From NCBI GenBank assembly GCA_963735175.1, contig CAVTJX010000015.1, forward strand, positions 62,001 through 126,000: a stretch of DNA of 64,000 nucleotides. Direction: 5' to 3'. The position numbers and the translations under genes were made by a program. The DNA is from CAVTJX01 sp963735175. GTDB taxonomy: Bacteria; Electryoneota; RPQS01. Position 1 is the stretch's first letter. Each line of letters begins with the position of its first letter. The notes under the pieces are model-generated. The model searched no databases. It saw only the letters and a list, made by a program, of their open reading frames with translations, and was not told the origin of the DNA. Below are positions 42,136 to 51,430 of this stretch, one piece after another.

Positions 42136-44871
42136 ATGATCATGAATTCGGTCACCACACGACAGTCGGTTGTGCTTTTCAGCCTTTGGATCGGTTTAGC
42201 GCTGGGTCTTCTGGCGGTCGCCGCTCATGCCCAGACTGCAACCCTCGAACAACCTCTCAGGCGCTACGGGATGACCAGTGAGACGGATGCGAAAGCGATG
42301 CTGCAAAGCATGGGCATCGATCCCGCTGATACGGTAGCCGCCTTGAAGCGCGCCCGCGAGCTCGGAATCCCCGAAGATGAAATCGCCAAGGCGCTGGGCA
42401 TGGCGGGAAAAGTCGCAGACCCAAAAAACACTCCGACCCCACCGGAACAGAACCAGCAGATCGTCGAAACCCGCACCGATACAGTGCCCCCTCCCCCGCC
42501 TCATGCGGAACCGGTTCCCGCCGACGGCGACTGGCAGGGACTCACTTACTTTGGCTATGACATCTTCCGCGCCGGCAAGGACCGCGTCAGCCCGCTGGAG
42601 GTCGGGCCTGTCGATCCGGGTTATGTCATCGGCACGGGAGACCTGCTGAAGCTCACGCTTTGGGGTGACATCGAATACCAGTACCAGCTCGAAGTCAGCC
42701 AGGAAGGCAACATCCTTGTGCCCGAAGCCGGCCAGATTTTCGTTTCCGGCACGCGCCTCGATGACCTCCGCAGCAATCTCATCAATTATCTCTCGAAATT
42801 CTATTCCGGCCTCGCAGCCAATCCGCCGACTGTTTTCCTGGACGTGGCCATTGCCCGCATCCACGGCAACCAGATCTATATCATGGGCGAGGTCGATCAT
42901 CCCGGCGCTTACACGATTTCCAGCTATGCGACCTCGTTCAATGCCATGTATGCCATCGGCGGCCCGCTTGTAACCGGTAGCCTTCGCGACGTGCGGATCC
43001 TGCGCGGCGGCGGCATCGAGGCCCACATCGACCTCTACGATTACCTGGTCAAGGGCACGTCCACCGACGACAAGCGGCTGCAAAACAACGACATCGTATT
43101 CGTCCCCCCGCGCGGCAAGACCATCGGCATAAAGGGTGAAGTCAACCGCCCCGGTGTCTATGAACTGCTGGCCACGGAAACCGTGCAGGACCTGATCCGC
43201 TACGCCGGCCGGTTGAAGCCCACCGCCTATACCTTCCGCGCCCAAATCGAACGGATCAAACCCGTCGCACGCCGTACCCGCGGCGAGATGGACCGCGAGG
43301 TGGTGGATCTCAATCTCGAAGATCCCAGTTCCGACTGGAGCCTTGTCGACGGCGACCTCGTGGAGATCTTTCCGATCTCCGACCGCCTCCAGAATTACGT
43401 GGAACTGGTGGGTGGCGGCGTCTTTCGCGAAGGCCGCTACCAGCTCGATAACATCTCCACTGTCGCGCAACTGATCACCGCCGCCGACGGACTGACGCCC
43501 TATGCCGTGCAGGATCGCGCCGAAATCGTGCGCACTCGCGCCGACTTCACGCGCGAATTCATGTCCTTTAATCTGGCCGCTGCCCTCGCCGGTGATCCCG
43601 CCGCCAACCTCGCGTTGCGGCACATGGACACCGTGCGCATCTTCTCCAAGCACGACCTGATCGACGCGCCGATGGTCATTCTCAGCGGCCACGCGAAACG
43701 TCCCGGCATCTACCCCCTGCCCGACAATCTCTCCCTCTACGCGCTACTCTTCAGCTACGCGGGCTTGCAGGACAGCATGTGGCGCGCGCAAACCTTTATG
43801 CCGCGCGGCGATATCTTTCGCCTCGATCCGGACGGCCGGACACACCGCGTGATCCGGTTCGATCTCGACAGCGTCTGGACTCGCCAACCGGGCGCTGACG
43901 TCGCCCTTTGTTCAAAGGACGAAATCGTGCTCTACACCGCCACGCTCGCCACGCTGAGTGAGCGCTGGGTGCAGATCAACGGTTGTATTAAAAAGCCCGG
44001 CCGCTACGAGTGGAAGAGCAACATGACTCTTTCCGATCTGCTGCGCGAGGCGGGTGGCTTCACCGAAGGCGCGATGTACCTCGAAGCCGAAGTCGCGCGG
44101 ATTGCCGCGTCCGGTCTGAAGGGTGATTCGCTGGCCGAAATCATTCACGTCCCGATTGTGGACGGCGACCTCCGCCGCAACGACCCCGACGCCACTATTT
44201 CCGCCATTCTCACTGACGCCACCGACGGCGGCCGCTTCGTCCTCCAGCCGAACGACCAGGTGGCGATCCGTTTCAATCCCAAATTCGAAAAACCGGGCAC
44301 CGTTCAGATCATGGGCCAGGTCATGTATCCCGGTTCCTACATTCTCAAAAAGCGCAACGAAACGCTGCTCGAGCTGCTGGAGCGCTGTGGCGGCATGACC
44401 AATGTCGCTTACGCTCCCGGCGGCCAGTTCTATCGCAATCACCGACGGCTGTTTCTGGACTTTCATGCGCTGCTGGAACATGGCGACAGCCGCGAGAACA
44501 TGACGCTGCAGTCGAGCGATAGTATCTTCATTCCGCCCGCGCCCAACACGGTTTTAATCACGGGCGAGGTCATGAATCCGGGGTACTACAAGTACCTGCG
44601 CGGCGCCAGCACTCGCGACTATTTATTGATGGCCGGCGGCCGTACCATCATGGCCGGCCGCGTACTCCTCCAGCAGCCGTCAGGGCGCACCTACATCAAC
44701 AGCCGCTGGCGCGACCGCAAACCCCTCGATGGCGCGATGATCCAGGTGCTCGCTAAGCCCCCCGAACGGGAACACAAACCCACGGACTGGTCGCTGATCA
44801 TTAAGGATTCTTTTGCGATCACCGCCAGTGCCACGACCATTATCGTGCTTGCCAGTCAATTAAATAAGTAA
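42136..44871 (+). CDS. Polysaccharide export protein (Wza type) with about seven SLBB repeats
   Basis: ATG 42136 (or 42142) opens a signal peptide, SVVLFSLWIGLALGLLAVAAHAQ. The frame is open to 41944 without a signal. After a Pro-rich linker comes the polysaccharide export domain (GYVIGTGDLLKLTLWGDIEYQYQLEVSQEGNILVPEAG). SLBB units follow with the cores IMGEVDHPGAY, IKGEVNRPGVY, LVGGGVFREGRY, LSGHAKRPGIY, INGCIKKPGRY, IMGQVMYPGSY and ITGEVMNPGYY. E. coli Wza is ~380 residues with three such domains, whereas this protein is 911. A C-terminal helix (FAITASATTIIVLASQL) may span the outer membrane. It forms the export channel. Confidence 0.9.
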   Translation: MIMNSVTTRQSVVLFSLWIGLALGLLAVAAHAQTATLEQPLRRYGMTSETDAKAMLQSMGIDPADTVAALKRARELGIPEDEIAKALGMAGKVADPKNTPTPPEQNQQIVETRTDTVPPPPPHAEPVPADGDWQGLTYFGYDIFRAGKDRVSPLEVGPVDPGYVIGTGDLLKLTLWGDIEYQYQLEVSQEGNILVPEAGQIFVSGTRLDDLRSNLINYLSKFYSGLAANPPTVFLDVAIARIHGNQIYIMGEVDHPGAYTISSYATSFNAMYAIGGPLVTGSLRDVRILRGGGIEAHIDLYDYLVKGTSTDDKRLQNNDIVFVPPRGKTIGIKGEVNRPGVYELLATETVQDLIRYAGRLKPTAYTFRAQIERIKPVARRTRGEMDREVVDLNLEDPSSDWSLVDGDLVEIFPISDRLQNYVELVGGGVFREGRYQLDNISTVAQLITAADGLTPYAVQDRAEIVRTRADFTREFMSFNLAAALAGDPAANLALRHMDTVRIFSKHDLIDAPMVILSGHAKRPGIYPLPDNLSLYALLFSYAGLQDSMWRAQTFMPRGDIFRLDPDGRTHRVIRFDLDSVWTRQPGADVALCSKDEIVLYTATLATLSERWVQINGCIKKPGRYEWKSNMTLSDLLREAGGFTEGAMYLEAEVARIAASGLKGDSLAEIIHVPIVDGDLRRNDPDATISAILTDATDGGRFVLQPNDQVAIRFNPKFEKPGTVQIMGQVMYPGSYILKKRNETLLELLERCGGMTNVAYAPGGQFYRNHRRLFLDFHALLEHGDSRENMTLQSSDSIFIPPAPNTVLITGEVMNPGYYKYLRGASTRDYLLMAGGRTIMAGRVLLQQPSGRTYINSRWRDRKPLDGAMIQVLAKPPEREHKPTDWSLIIKDSFAITASATTIIVLASQLNK

Positions 44872-44875
44872 CTGC

Positions 44876-44898
44876 GCCAGCCGCCACTTGCGGCTGGC
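44876..44898 (+). terminator. Strong hairpin between exporter and aminotransferase genes
   Basis: GCCAGCCGC pairs perfectly with GCGGCTGGC around CACTT, four bases after the exporter stop. No T run follows, so it may act as a partial terminator or an mRNA-stabilising hairpin rather than a full stop. Confidence 0.45.
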
Positions 44899-44927
44899 CG
44901 CCGCGCCTTAATCGGAAATACCCGGCT

Positions 44928-46106
44928 ATGCCATCTTCGGCAACGATGACTCCACCGCCACGCACGGCTGCCTCCAGCCGCATCTACCTTTCGCCGCCGC
45001 ATATGTCGGCCGAGGGCTATGAACTGGATTACGTGCGCGAAGCCTTCGACACCAACTGGATCGCGCCCATCGGTCCGCATGTGAGCGCCCTCGAAGAGGA
45101 GTTCGCGGCGCAAAACGGTTCCGGTCACGCCGCCGCGCTGAGCTGCGGTACCGCCGCCATCCACCTCGCGCTGCAAATGCTGAACGTCGGACCCGGTGAC
45201 GACGTGATTTGTTCGAGCTTCACCTTCTGTGCCAGCGCCAACCCCGCCGTTTATCTGGGGGCGAAACCCGTTTTTATCGACAGCGACATTGCCACGTGGA
45301 ACATGGATCCCGTGCTGCTCGCCGCAACCCTGCGCCGTCGCGCCCAACTGGGCAAGCTGCCCAAGGCGGCGGTGGTCGTCGATCTCTACGGCCAGAGCGC
45401 CGATCACGAGCCGATTCTCGCCGTCTGCGGCGAATTCGGCGTCCCCGTTATCGAAGACGCCGCCGAAGCCCTCGGCAGCACCTATCGTGGCGTGCGCACC
45501 GGTAACTTCGGCGACTTCGGCGTCTTCTCCTTCAACGGCAACAAGATCATCACCGGGTCCTCGGGCGGCATGCTGGTGTCGCCAAACGGTGAATGGATCG
45601 CCAAAGCGCGCGCGCTTTCCACACAGGCACGCTCCCCCGCGCCGCACTACGAACATGTGGAAATCGGCTACAATTACCGCATCAGCAATGTCGTGGCGGG
45701 CATTCTCCGCGGGCAGTTGCGCGTGCTGCCCCAGCGCGTTGCGCGCAAACGGCAGATCTACGCCGCTTACCGCCGGCGTCTGGAAAAACTACCCGGCCTG
45801 CGCCTGATGCCGCTCGCCGATTACGGCCGGGCCAACTGCTGGCTGACGTGCGTAACCATCGACCCGCTTGCATTCGGCGCGTCGCGCGAGGATGTGCGCC
45901 TCGCGCTCGAAACGCACGACATCGAATCCCGCCCGCTCTGGAAGCCGCTCCATCTGCAACCGGTGTTTGCAGGTTGTGAGGTCGTCGGCGGCAGCGTCGC
46001 CGAGCGGCTGTTTGCAAACGGCCTCTGCCTCCCCAGCGGCACAGCTCTCACCGACGGTGAACTCGACCGCGTCATGAGCATCATCGAAGGTCTGGCTCGG
46101 CGGTAG
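44928..46106 (+). CDS. DegT/DnrJ/EryC1 sugar aminotransferase (PglE-like)
   Basis: The 392-residue PLP enzyme shows IYLSPPHMSAEGYELDYVREAFDTNWIAPIG, ALSCGTAAIHLALQMLNVGPGDDVICSSFTF, VIEDAAEALGSTYRG, and SFNGNKIITGSSGGML, where the Lys of NGNK is the PLP-binding residue. The TNWIAPIGPHV opening is that of PglE/WecE-like enzymes that aminate a 4-keto sugar nucleotide. In this locus its natural partners are the CapD-type dehydratase (47997) and the NeuD-type acetyltransferase (38498). Confidence 0.92.
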   Translation: MPSSATMTPPPRTAASSRIYLSPPHMSAEGYELDYVREAFDTNWIAPIGPHVSALEEEFAAQNGSGHAAALSCGTAAIHLALQMLNVGPGDDVICSSFTFCASANPAVYLGAKPVFIDSDIATWNMDPVLLAATLRRRAQLGKLPKAAVVVDLYGQSADHEPILAVCGEFGVPVIEDAAEALGSTYRGVRTGNFGDFGVFSFNGNKIITGSSGGMLVSPNGEWIAKARALSTQARSPAPHYEHVEIGYNYRISNVVAGILRGQLRVLPQRVARKRQIYAAYRRRLEKLPGLRLMPLADYGRANCWLTCVTIDPLAFGASREDVRLALETHDIESRPLWKPLHLQPVFAGCEVVGGSVAERLFANGLCLPSGTALTDGELDRVMSIIEGLARR

Positions 46107-46216
46107 ACCAGAGGCATCTCCAGATCTGCGCGGTAAGGATTAAAGGTATTCCGCAACCCTCCCTTTTTTCTTTGTCGCCGTCGTGGCCTTCCAGGCCGCG
46201 ATGATTACGGCCATAA

Positions 46217-46241
46217 GAAATCCCCCTGTTTCGCAGGGGGA
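46217..46241 (-). terminator. Intrinsic terminator of the Wzi operon
   Basis: TCCCCCTG pairs with CAGGGGGA around TTTCG. On the minus strand it is followed by TTTCTT. It lies 16 bases after the Wzi-like gene's stop codon. Confidence 0.7.
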
Positions 46242-46256
46242 CTTAGGGGTTTCGGA

Positions 46257-47981
46257 TCACCACGGATGCCACGCGAGCGCCAACGCGCCGATCCAACCGG
46301 ATGCGGTGTCGTGGCGCCCGCCCGTCACTTCCGGCGTCAAGGTTGCCTCCCAATACTGTAAATCCGCTTCCAGATGGAGATCGTAAACGATCTCCACTTT
46401 TGCGTTCAGGCCGTAGCTTTGCCGCCGCTCCAAATCACCTTCCAGAAACTGCACTCGTTCGCCGTCGCCCGGCTGCCACGGACGGCGGAAATCACCGCCC
46501 ACGTTACGGCCCCCGGCGGGATTGGCTCCATGCCGCTCGCGCCGCGCCCAGATTTTAAGCTGCAGCGGCCGTGCCGCCGTCCATGCCAGTGCGCCATACC
46601 ACGTGTCGCTGTTGGGTCCGGCGGCAGAGCCTAACGGCACGCCATAGTGCTGATAGCTGTTGATGGCGAACTTATGGCTGTACACATACGGTTCGAGTCG
46701 AACATACTCCATGCAAAGGCGGGTATTGGCCAGCCCCAGTGGATCTGTTGCCGAGCCGCCCGCAAGATAGCCCAGCTTGTTGCCGTACCAGCCGGTACCG
46801 AGGCGGCTTGTGGTAATGTCGTCAATCAACAGTTCGCCGTAAAAGGCCGTTTGCTGCGGCCCACGCCAGCGGAAATCCGCACCCAGTAGTGCGTTATCAC
46901 GATCTCCCGTATAGTGCTCCGCCGAGCGCAGAAACATCAGCGGGTTCAGGTACTCGACGTCAAAACCGCGCTGGCCATAGACCACGGCTTCGGAAAGGCC
47001 GATCTGCAAGCGCCGCGTCGCGTTGATTTGCAACCGGTGCGCCGCCAGGTATTTGTCCGCGTAAAAGCGCTGCAACCGGCCACTGCTAAGGGTGTCTACG
47101 CGGTCAATGACCGGCGGACTCTGCGCCAGTTTCGCCTGTAACGCCGTCAGTTCAAACGGCCCGAGGTGCGCCTTCAGGCGCAATTGCGTGTGCGAAGTCG
47201 CGTCGCCCGAGAGCACGAGCCCTCCCGATTCACCCCAACCCCAGCGGCTCCGCGTCTTGCCGAACAACAACTCCGCAAAACGACATTGCCAACTGAGCGC
47301 CGCATCGGTCGCGTCGTAATCGAAACCCGACGGTTTTACTCCGTACCGGTATGGATAATCGGTCGAGTCCGCAAGCTCGGTTTTCCCGCTGACGTGGGTA
47401 TCGCTGCCGCGGACCGCAAAGCCAATCGCCCGCACCTGGCCGCGCAGTTCGTAGCCGCTGCTCCACGTCGCCAGCGTCCCTTCCTCCCCGACGCCATCTG
47501 TCTGACGGCTCTCCCGGCTCAGACGGAACAGCGGATTCACGAACAAAGCCCAGTCTGCGCTTTCCCGCGACCAGAAATCTCGCCCATTGTCAAAAAGACC
47601 GCACTTGCGGACCGCTCCACTCTCCACCAGCCGCTGCCTGCCGGGCGTGTAGTCGGTGGAATCGCGTCCGGCGCGGGTATCTGCATACTCCCAGCGCAAC
47701 TCTCTGAACTGCTGCCGCTCGACGGAACTCAAAAGCGTCTCTTGCGCGGCAAGGTCACGGAGCCAGCCCTTGACGTCTTCACGGCTCCAGGGGCGTGTGC
47801 CATCCAGCGGCGACGACAGCAGGCCGCGCGTCTCCATGCGCGTGAGGTAGTCATAGACCGGATGCGCAAGCGGCACATCCACCGCCCAGGCCGCCGACAC
47901 CGCCCCCAACAAAAACAGCAGCGCGACCACTGCCAACAGTGTCCGCGCTGGGAAATGTTTCTTGAAAATGTCGTGTCTCAC
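46257..47981 (-). CDS. Capsule assembly Wzi-family outer-membrane protein
   Basis: The 574-residue product has a signal peptide (LLAVVALLFLLGAVSAAWA), then a helical N-terminal part (YDYLTRMETRGLLSSPLDGTRPWSREDVKGWLRDL) as in FCB Wzi-like proteins. Many amphipathic strands follow, including SRWGWGESGGLVLSGDATSHTQLRLKAHLGPFELTAL, which is typical of the family. It ends in LALAWHPW, an aromatic-terminated barrel strand. Wzi proteins attach capsule to the outer surface. The gene lies 15 bases downstream of the dehydratase gene, in one operon. Confidence 0.85.
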   Translation of the reverse strand: MRHDIFKKHFPARTLLAVVALLFLLGAVSAAWAVDVPLAHPVYDYLTRMETRGLLSSPLDGTRPWSREDVKGWLRDLAAQETLLSSVERQQFRELRWEYADTRAGRDSTDYTPGRQRLVESGAVRKCGLFDNGRDFWSRESADWALFVNPLFRLSRESRQTDGVGEEGTLATWSSGYELRGQVRAIGFAVRGSDTHVSGKTELADSTDYPYRYGVKPSGFDYDATDAALSWQCRFAELLFGKTRSRWGWGESGGLVLSGDATSHTQLRLKAHLGPFELTALQAKLAQSPPVIDRVDTLSSGRLQRFYADKYLAAHRLQINATRRLQIGLSEAVVYGQRGFDVEYLNPLMFLRSAEHYTGDRDNALLGADFRWRGPQQTAFYGELLIDDITTSRLGTGWYGNKLGYLAGGSATDPLGLANTRLCMEYVRLEPYVYSHKFAINSYQHYGVPLGSAAGPNSDTWYGALAWTAARPLQLKIWARRERHGANPAGGRNVGGDFRRPWQPGDGERVQFLEGDLERRQSYGLNAKVEIVYDLHLEADLQYWEATLTPEVTGGRHDTASGWIGALALAWHPW

Positions 47982-47996
47982 GGTATGCGTCCGCGC

Positions 47997-49991
47997 CTAT
48001 CCATTCGCCACGGTAAGCGGCGTGGTTTGCGCGTCCACCGCTGTCCGCGTGGTCCGCGGCGTCGCCGTAATCGCGGGTTCCAGCGGCGGCTGATACTCCG
48101 GAGCCAGCTCCTTGATCGCCAGCATCAGGGGCACTCGCTCCAGATTACAAGCGGTGTCGACGAGTTGCCGCGAGCGCGCGAGATAGGGCACGCCCGTCGT
48201 CAGTTTCGGCGTGAGCACGAATAGATTCGGAATCTGCGTCGCACTCTCATCACCTTCGAAGTAAAGGCTTTCGTGGAGCTTTTCGCCGGGCCGTAATCCG
48301 GTGTATACGATCCTTATGTCGTTGTCGGGATCCGCCCCGGAAAGCTGGATCATATGCCGCGCAAGCTCGGCAATCCGCACCGGTTCGCCCATGTCCAGCA
48401 CGCAAATGCTGCCTCGCTCTCCCGCCGCCGCCGCCTGCAGCACCAGTTCCACCGCTTCGGGAATGAGCATGAAATAGCGGGTGATCTCGGGGTGCGTTAC
48501 GGTGACCGGCCCGCCGGCGGCGATCTGCTGCGCAAAGCGGGGAATCACGCTGCCCGAACTATTGAGCACGTTGCCGAATCGCACGGCGAGAAAATCCGTC
48601 GAACTGATGCGGTTCTGCGTGAGCGTGATGAGTTCACAGATGCGCTTGGTCGCGCCCATCACGTTCGTCGGCCGAACGGCTTTGTCCGATGACACGAGCA
48701 CGAAGCGCTTCACCCGGAACTGTCCGGCCAGCTCGGTCAATGTCAGCGTGCAGGCGAGGTTGTTGACCACCGCCGCCCACGGATGCGCCTCCATCAGCGG
48801 CACGTGCTTGTAAGCCGCCGCGTGGAAAACGTAGGCCGGGCGGTACTCGGCGAAGATGCGGTGCATGATCGGCATGCTGCCCGCGTCGGCTACCAGGCAG
48901 TAGATCGTAAGCTGCGGGAACACACGCCGCAGTTCCGCGTCGATCTGGTACGTGTTGAATTCGCTGCTGTCGACGACCACCAGGTACGAAGGCGCGAGTC
49001 CGGCAATCTGCTTGCAGAGTTCACTCCCGATGCTGCCGCCGCCACCCACCACCATCACGGGCTGGCCGCGAATCAGCCGCCGCACCGGTTCATTGTCGAG
49101 GTGCACCGGGCTGCGGCGCAGAAGATCACCGATCTCCACCTTCCGCATCTGGTCGATAGAGACCCGTCCGCTCACAAAATGCACGATCCCCGGCAGGGTG
49201 TGAATGCGCACGCGATCGCCCACCTGGGCGTGGACCGCGTCCAGCACGTCCCGGAACTGCTTTCCCGACAGCGTCGGAATGGCGATGTAGATGTCGCTGA
49301 CATGGTGCTTGCGCGCGAGTTCGCCGATCCGGCGGCGGTCGCCCAGCACGCGGCGGTTGCGCATCGTATTGCCGAATTTCACCGGATCGTCGTCGATGAA
49401 ACCGACGACGAAAATGTGAATATCGGCCGCCATGTCAATCGAGCGCAGCAGGTTTTCGCCCGCGTTGCCCGCGCCGTAAATCAGGACCCGTTGCGTCGCT
49501 TCCGTCGGCCGGGAGCGCCGCGATTTCAGCGCGTGCAGATGCCGCCGCGACAAGCGCACACCCGCGCACAGCGTGACCGTGATGAACCAACACAGCGCGA
49601 CCGCCGACCGCGGTGGAATTGGCAATCCCAACGCCTGGCTGAGTCCCACCGCGAATGTCAGGCTGAGGGTGATGACGGATACCAGCTTGATCAGGGATTC
49701 ATAGCCGGTGTATCGCCAGAAGGCGGAGTACAGCCGCAGCAGCGCGAAACCGATGACCTCCAGCCCGATAATCAGCATCCAGATGTGCAACTTATCCTGG
49801 AAGCGCACCATCGCTTCCGCCGGCGAAAAGCGCAACAGGTAACTGATGATGACGGCGGTCGTGCAGGCCGCCACGTCAATCAGAACTTTCACCAGCCGCC
49901 GGAGATACGCATCCCTGGCGGGCAGTGGGACAAGCTTAAAGAATGCAACCTGTGTCAGCATCCGGTCGTGAAACTGCGACATCTTCGTCAT
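47997..49991 (-). CDS. Membrane-bound nucleotide-sugar 4,6-dehydratase (CapD/PglF/WbpM type)
   Basis: The frame is open to 50135, but ATG 49991 (or 49982) better fits the family start. The N-terminus has four membrane helices (VLIDVAACTTAVIISYLLRFS, LIIGLEVIGFALLRLYSAFW), then a CoA-binding-like Rossmann fold (VLIYGAGNAGENLLRSI). The SDR dehydratase domain follows: VMVVGGGGSIGSELCKQIA, FHAAAYKHVPLMEAHPW, SSDKAVRPTNVMGATKR and GLRPGEKLHESL. The conserved KHVPLME and SSDK motifs match PglF/FlaA1. It converts UDP-GlcNAc to the 4-keto-6-deoxy sugar, the first step toward bacillosamine-type residues. Confidence 0.9.
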   Translation of the reverse strand: MTKMSQFHDRMLTQVAFFKLVPLPARDAYLRRLVKVLIDVAACTTAVIISYLLRFSPAEAMVRFQDKLHIWMLIIGLEVIGFALLRLYSAFWRYTGYESLIKLVSVITLSLTFAVGLSQALGLPIPPRSAVALCWFITVTLCAGVRLSRRHLHALKSRRSRPTEATQRVLIYGAGNAGENLLRSIDMAADIHIFVVGFIDDDPVKFGNTMRNRRVLGDRRRIGELARKHHVSDIYIAIPTLSGKQFRDVLDAVHAQVGDRVRIHTLPGIVHFVSGRVSIDQMRKVEIGDLLRRSPVHLDNEPVRRLIRGQPVMVVGGGGSIGSELCKQIAGLAPSYLVVVDSSEFNTYQIDAELRRVFPQLTIYCLVADAGSMPIMHRIFAEYRPAYVFHAAAYKHVPLMEAHPWAAVVNNLACTLTLTELAGQFRVKRFVLVSSDKAVRPTNVMGATKRICELITLTQNRISSTDFLAVRFGNVLNSSGSVIPRFAQQIAAGGPVTVTHPEITRYFMLIPEAVELVLQAAAAGERGSICVLDMGEPVRIAELARHMIQLSGADPDNDIRIVYTGLRPGEKLHESLYFEGDESATQIPNLFVLTPKLTTGVPYLARSRQLVDTACNLERVPLMLAIKELAPEYQPPLEPAITATPRTTRTAVDAQTTPLTVANG

Positions 49992-50601
49992 GCCAGAATC
50001 CGGGACAAGTAAGTACGTCGAGCGAGAGCTTAATAGGCTTTCCGTTGGGCAAATATCGCTCCATCCCCCCTGATTCCGGACTGCATACGGTGGGTCCGTT
50101 CCCCAAGACTTTGTCTTTGGAGGCTTTGTCCTCACTCCCCGGATCGAACAACGCGGATCATAGTAGGATTAGCAGGTAGTTTTCGCCATAGACAATCCTA
50201 CACCTCGGCAAACCTCGACCCCGCAGAGTGTTCCGAAAAGTGACTCCGCCGTCCACTCATTTCCAGCCGTCGATGTGCAGCCATCTGCATAGCTCCATCG
50301 TGCCCTTACAGAATTCCGGCGGAGAGGCTTTGTGTTCCTCGCAGTGTCCAATCTGGGCTGCATTTTTTTGCGCCCTTGCTTTTGTGAATTTATTCGGATG
50401 ATGGACAACTGCACTGTCTGCCGATTAGCCTTCGCTCCGCTCAGCAGATAGCGACTCAGTTGTTGTTGTCGAATCCGTGCAGACACTATAGCAAGTTCAG
50501 CGGCAAAGTCGATTTGCGAAAGCCGCACTACGCTTAGTATATTTACCACGTGTAACAGAATGCCGTTCGCACGCCATTGACTTTTTATGATGAGGTCCAA
50601 A
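49992..50601. other. Divergent intergenic region without a recognisable gene
   Basis: A 143-codon minus-strand frame (50169-50600) has no family features and no ribosome binding site, so I do not call it a gene. Only the plus-strand promoter at 50515 is visible. The promoter of the dehydratase operon on the minus strand is not obvious. Confidence 0.4.
50515..50544 (+). promoter_or_regulatory. Probable promoter of the hypothetical gene at 50602
   Basis: TTGCGA (50515-50520) and TATATT (50539-50544) are separated by 18 bp, 58 bases before ATG 50602. Confidence 0.5.
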
Positions 50602-50970
50602 ATGGGAACAATGCTCTTAATTGTGGGTCTGTTGGGCGCATGGACAAGTGACGGCGTCCGGGACGGATTTCACGTCGCGCAAACCGCGCAAGGCACCTGG
50701 TATCCGCAAACCCATGGCGGCTTCGTTGACTATGGCAATTATCACGATTTCGTGATGTACGAAAATATCGGCGTCGCGATGGCGGGCACCGGAGCCTATC
50801 TCTGGTCCAAGGACAATCCCGAATGGTGGCGCGTCGCCAGTGTGACCGTCGGCACCAGTCTGGTCGGGCTGGATGGTGCGCGAATGGGCCATCGACTACG
50901 TGCCCACCGGCAACGCCTTTCGCCAAAGCACATCCTGGCAATCCGGTTTCTTCGGACAGGTACGCGATAA
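50602..50970 (+). CDS. Hypothetical protein with a signal or membrane anchor, N-terminal part
   Basis: ATG 50602 is chosen because GAGG lies seven bases upstream. ATG codons at 50587 and 50590 precede that site. The product starts MGTMLLIVGLLGAWTSDGVRDGFHVAQTAQGTWYPQTHGGFVDYGNYHDF and has hydrophobic segments. An extra base near 50875 shifts the frame: LVG joins WMVREWAIDYVPTGN. The corrected protein has 170 residues. I do not recognise the family. Two or three helices with HDF/NYHDF-type loops suggest a small integral membrane protein. Confidence 0.55.
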   Translation: MGTMLLIVGLLGAWTSDGVRDGFHVAQTAQGTWYPQTHGGFVDYGNYHDFVMYENIGVAMAGTGAYLWSKDNPEWWRVASVTVGTSLVGLDGARMGHRLRAHRQRLSPKHILAIRFLRTGTR

Positions 50971-51115
50971 CGGAACGGCGTTCCAGATCGGAGTCGGCGC
51001 GCTGGGAGCCGGCCTGACCACCGCCGCGATCCTGCTCCCCTCAAAGCAAATCCACCGCTACAATCTCCGCGCAGTCCCCACACCACAAGGGTTGGAGGTC
51101 GCTATTAATTTTTGA
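50873..51115 (+). CDS. Hypothetical protein, C-terminal part
   Basis: True sequence starts at about MVREWAIDYVPTGNAFRQST and includes a Gly/Ala-rich helix (FQIGVGALGAGLTTAAILLP) before a basic tail. It is the second half of the gene at 50602. Confidence 0.55.
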   Translation: MVREWAIDYVPTGNAFRQSTSWQSGFFGQVRDNGTAFQIGVGALGAGLTTAAILLPSKQIHRYNLRAVPTPQGLEVAINF

Positions 51116-51176
51116 AATTGGTTTTTTCTAACGATGCGTAACGAACCAGCGCATCACGCACCTCCGGGCCACAGAA

Positions 51177-51206
51177 AACGCCCCGCGCAAGCGGGGCGTT
51201 GTTTTT
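51177..51206 (+). terminator. Strong intrinsic terminator
   Basis: AACGCCCCGC pairs perfectly with GCGGGGCGTT around GCAA and is followed by GTTTTT. It lies 62 bases after the hypothetical gene's stop codon. Confidence 0.9.
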
Positions 51207-51350
51207 GAGGGTTCGGCACGCGGAGTGCCCGGCGTGCGGTGCGGCGATGGATCTTTCCGCCGTTAATTCTTGTTATCAAATCAGGATAGCGGGAGCTGCA
51301 CGGCACCCCGACCGTTTCGTCATAACCCTATAATCCAGTTTCTTCAGCAC

Positions 51351-51379
51351 TTGACAACCTCATTCGGAGTTCGTACCTT
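51351..51379 (+). promoter_or_regulatory. Promoter of the sensor kinase gene
   Basis: TTGACA (51351-51356), a 17 bp spacer and TACCTT (51374-51379) precede GTG 51431 by 51 bases. Both hexamers and the spacer length equal those of the NtrC-type regulator's promoter at 56180, suggesting coordinated expression. Confidence 0.75.
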
Positions 51380-51430
51380 GATGAATCCGCTTCAGTCCAC
51401 ATCCAATTCCGCGAATTTAGCGATCCCCGC

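Noticed and set aside
42196..43692. 498-codon minus-strand ORF opposite the exporter gene
   Set aside because: The plus strand encodes clear SLBB motifs throughout. The antisense product is Gly/Ala/Asp/His-rich with no domain.
50169..50600. 143-codon minus-strand ORF upstream of the dehydratase gene
   Set aside because: It has no recognisable motif and overlaps the promoter of the gene at 50602.
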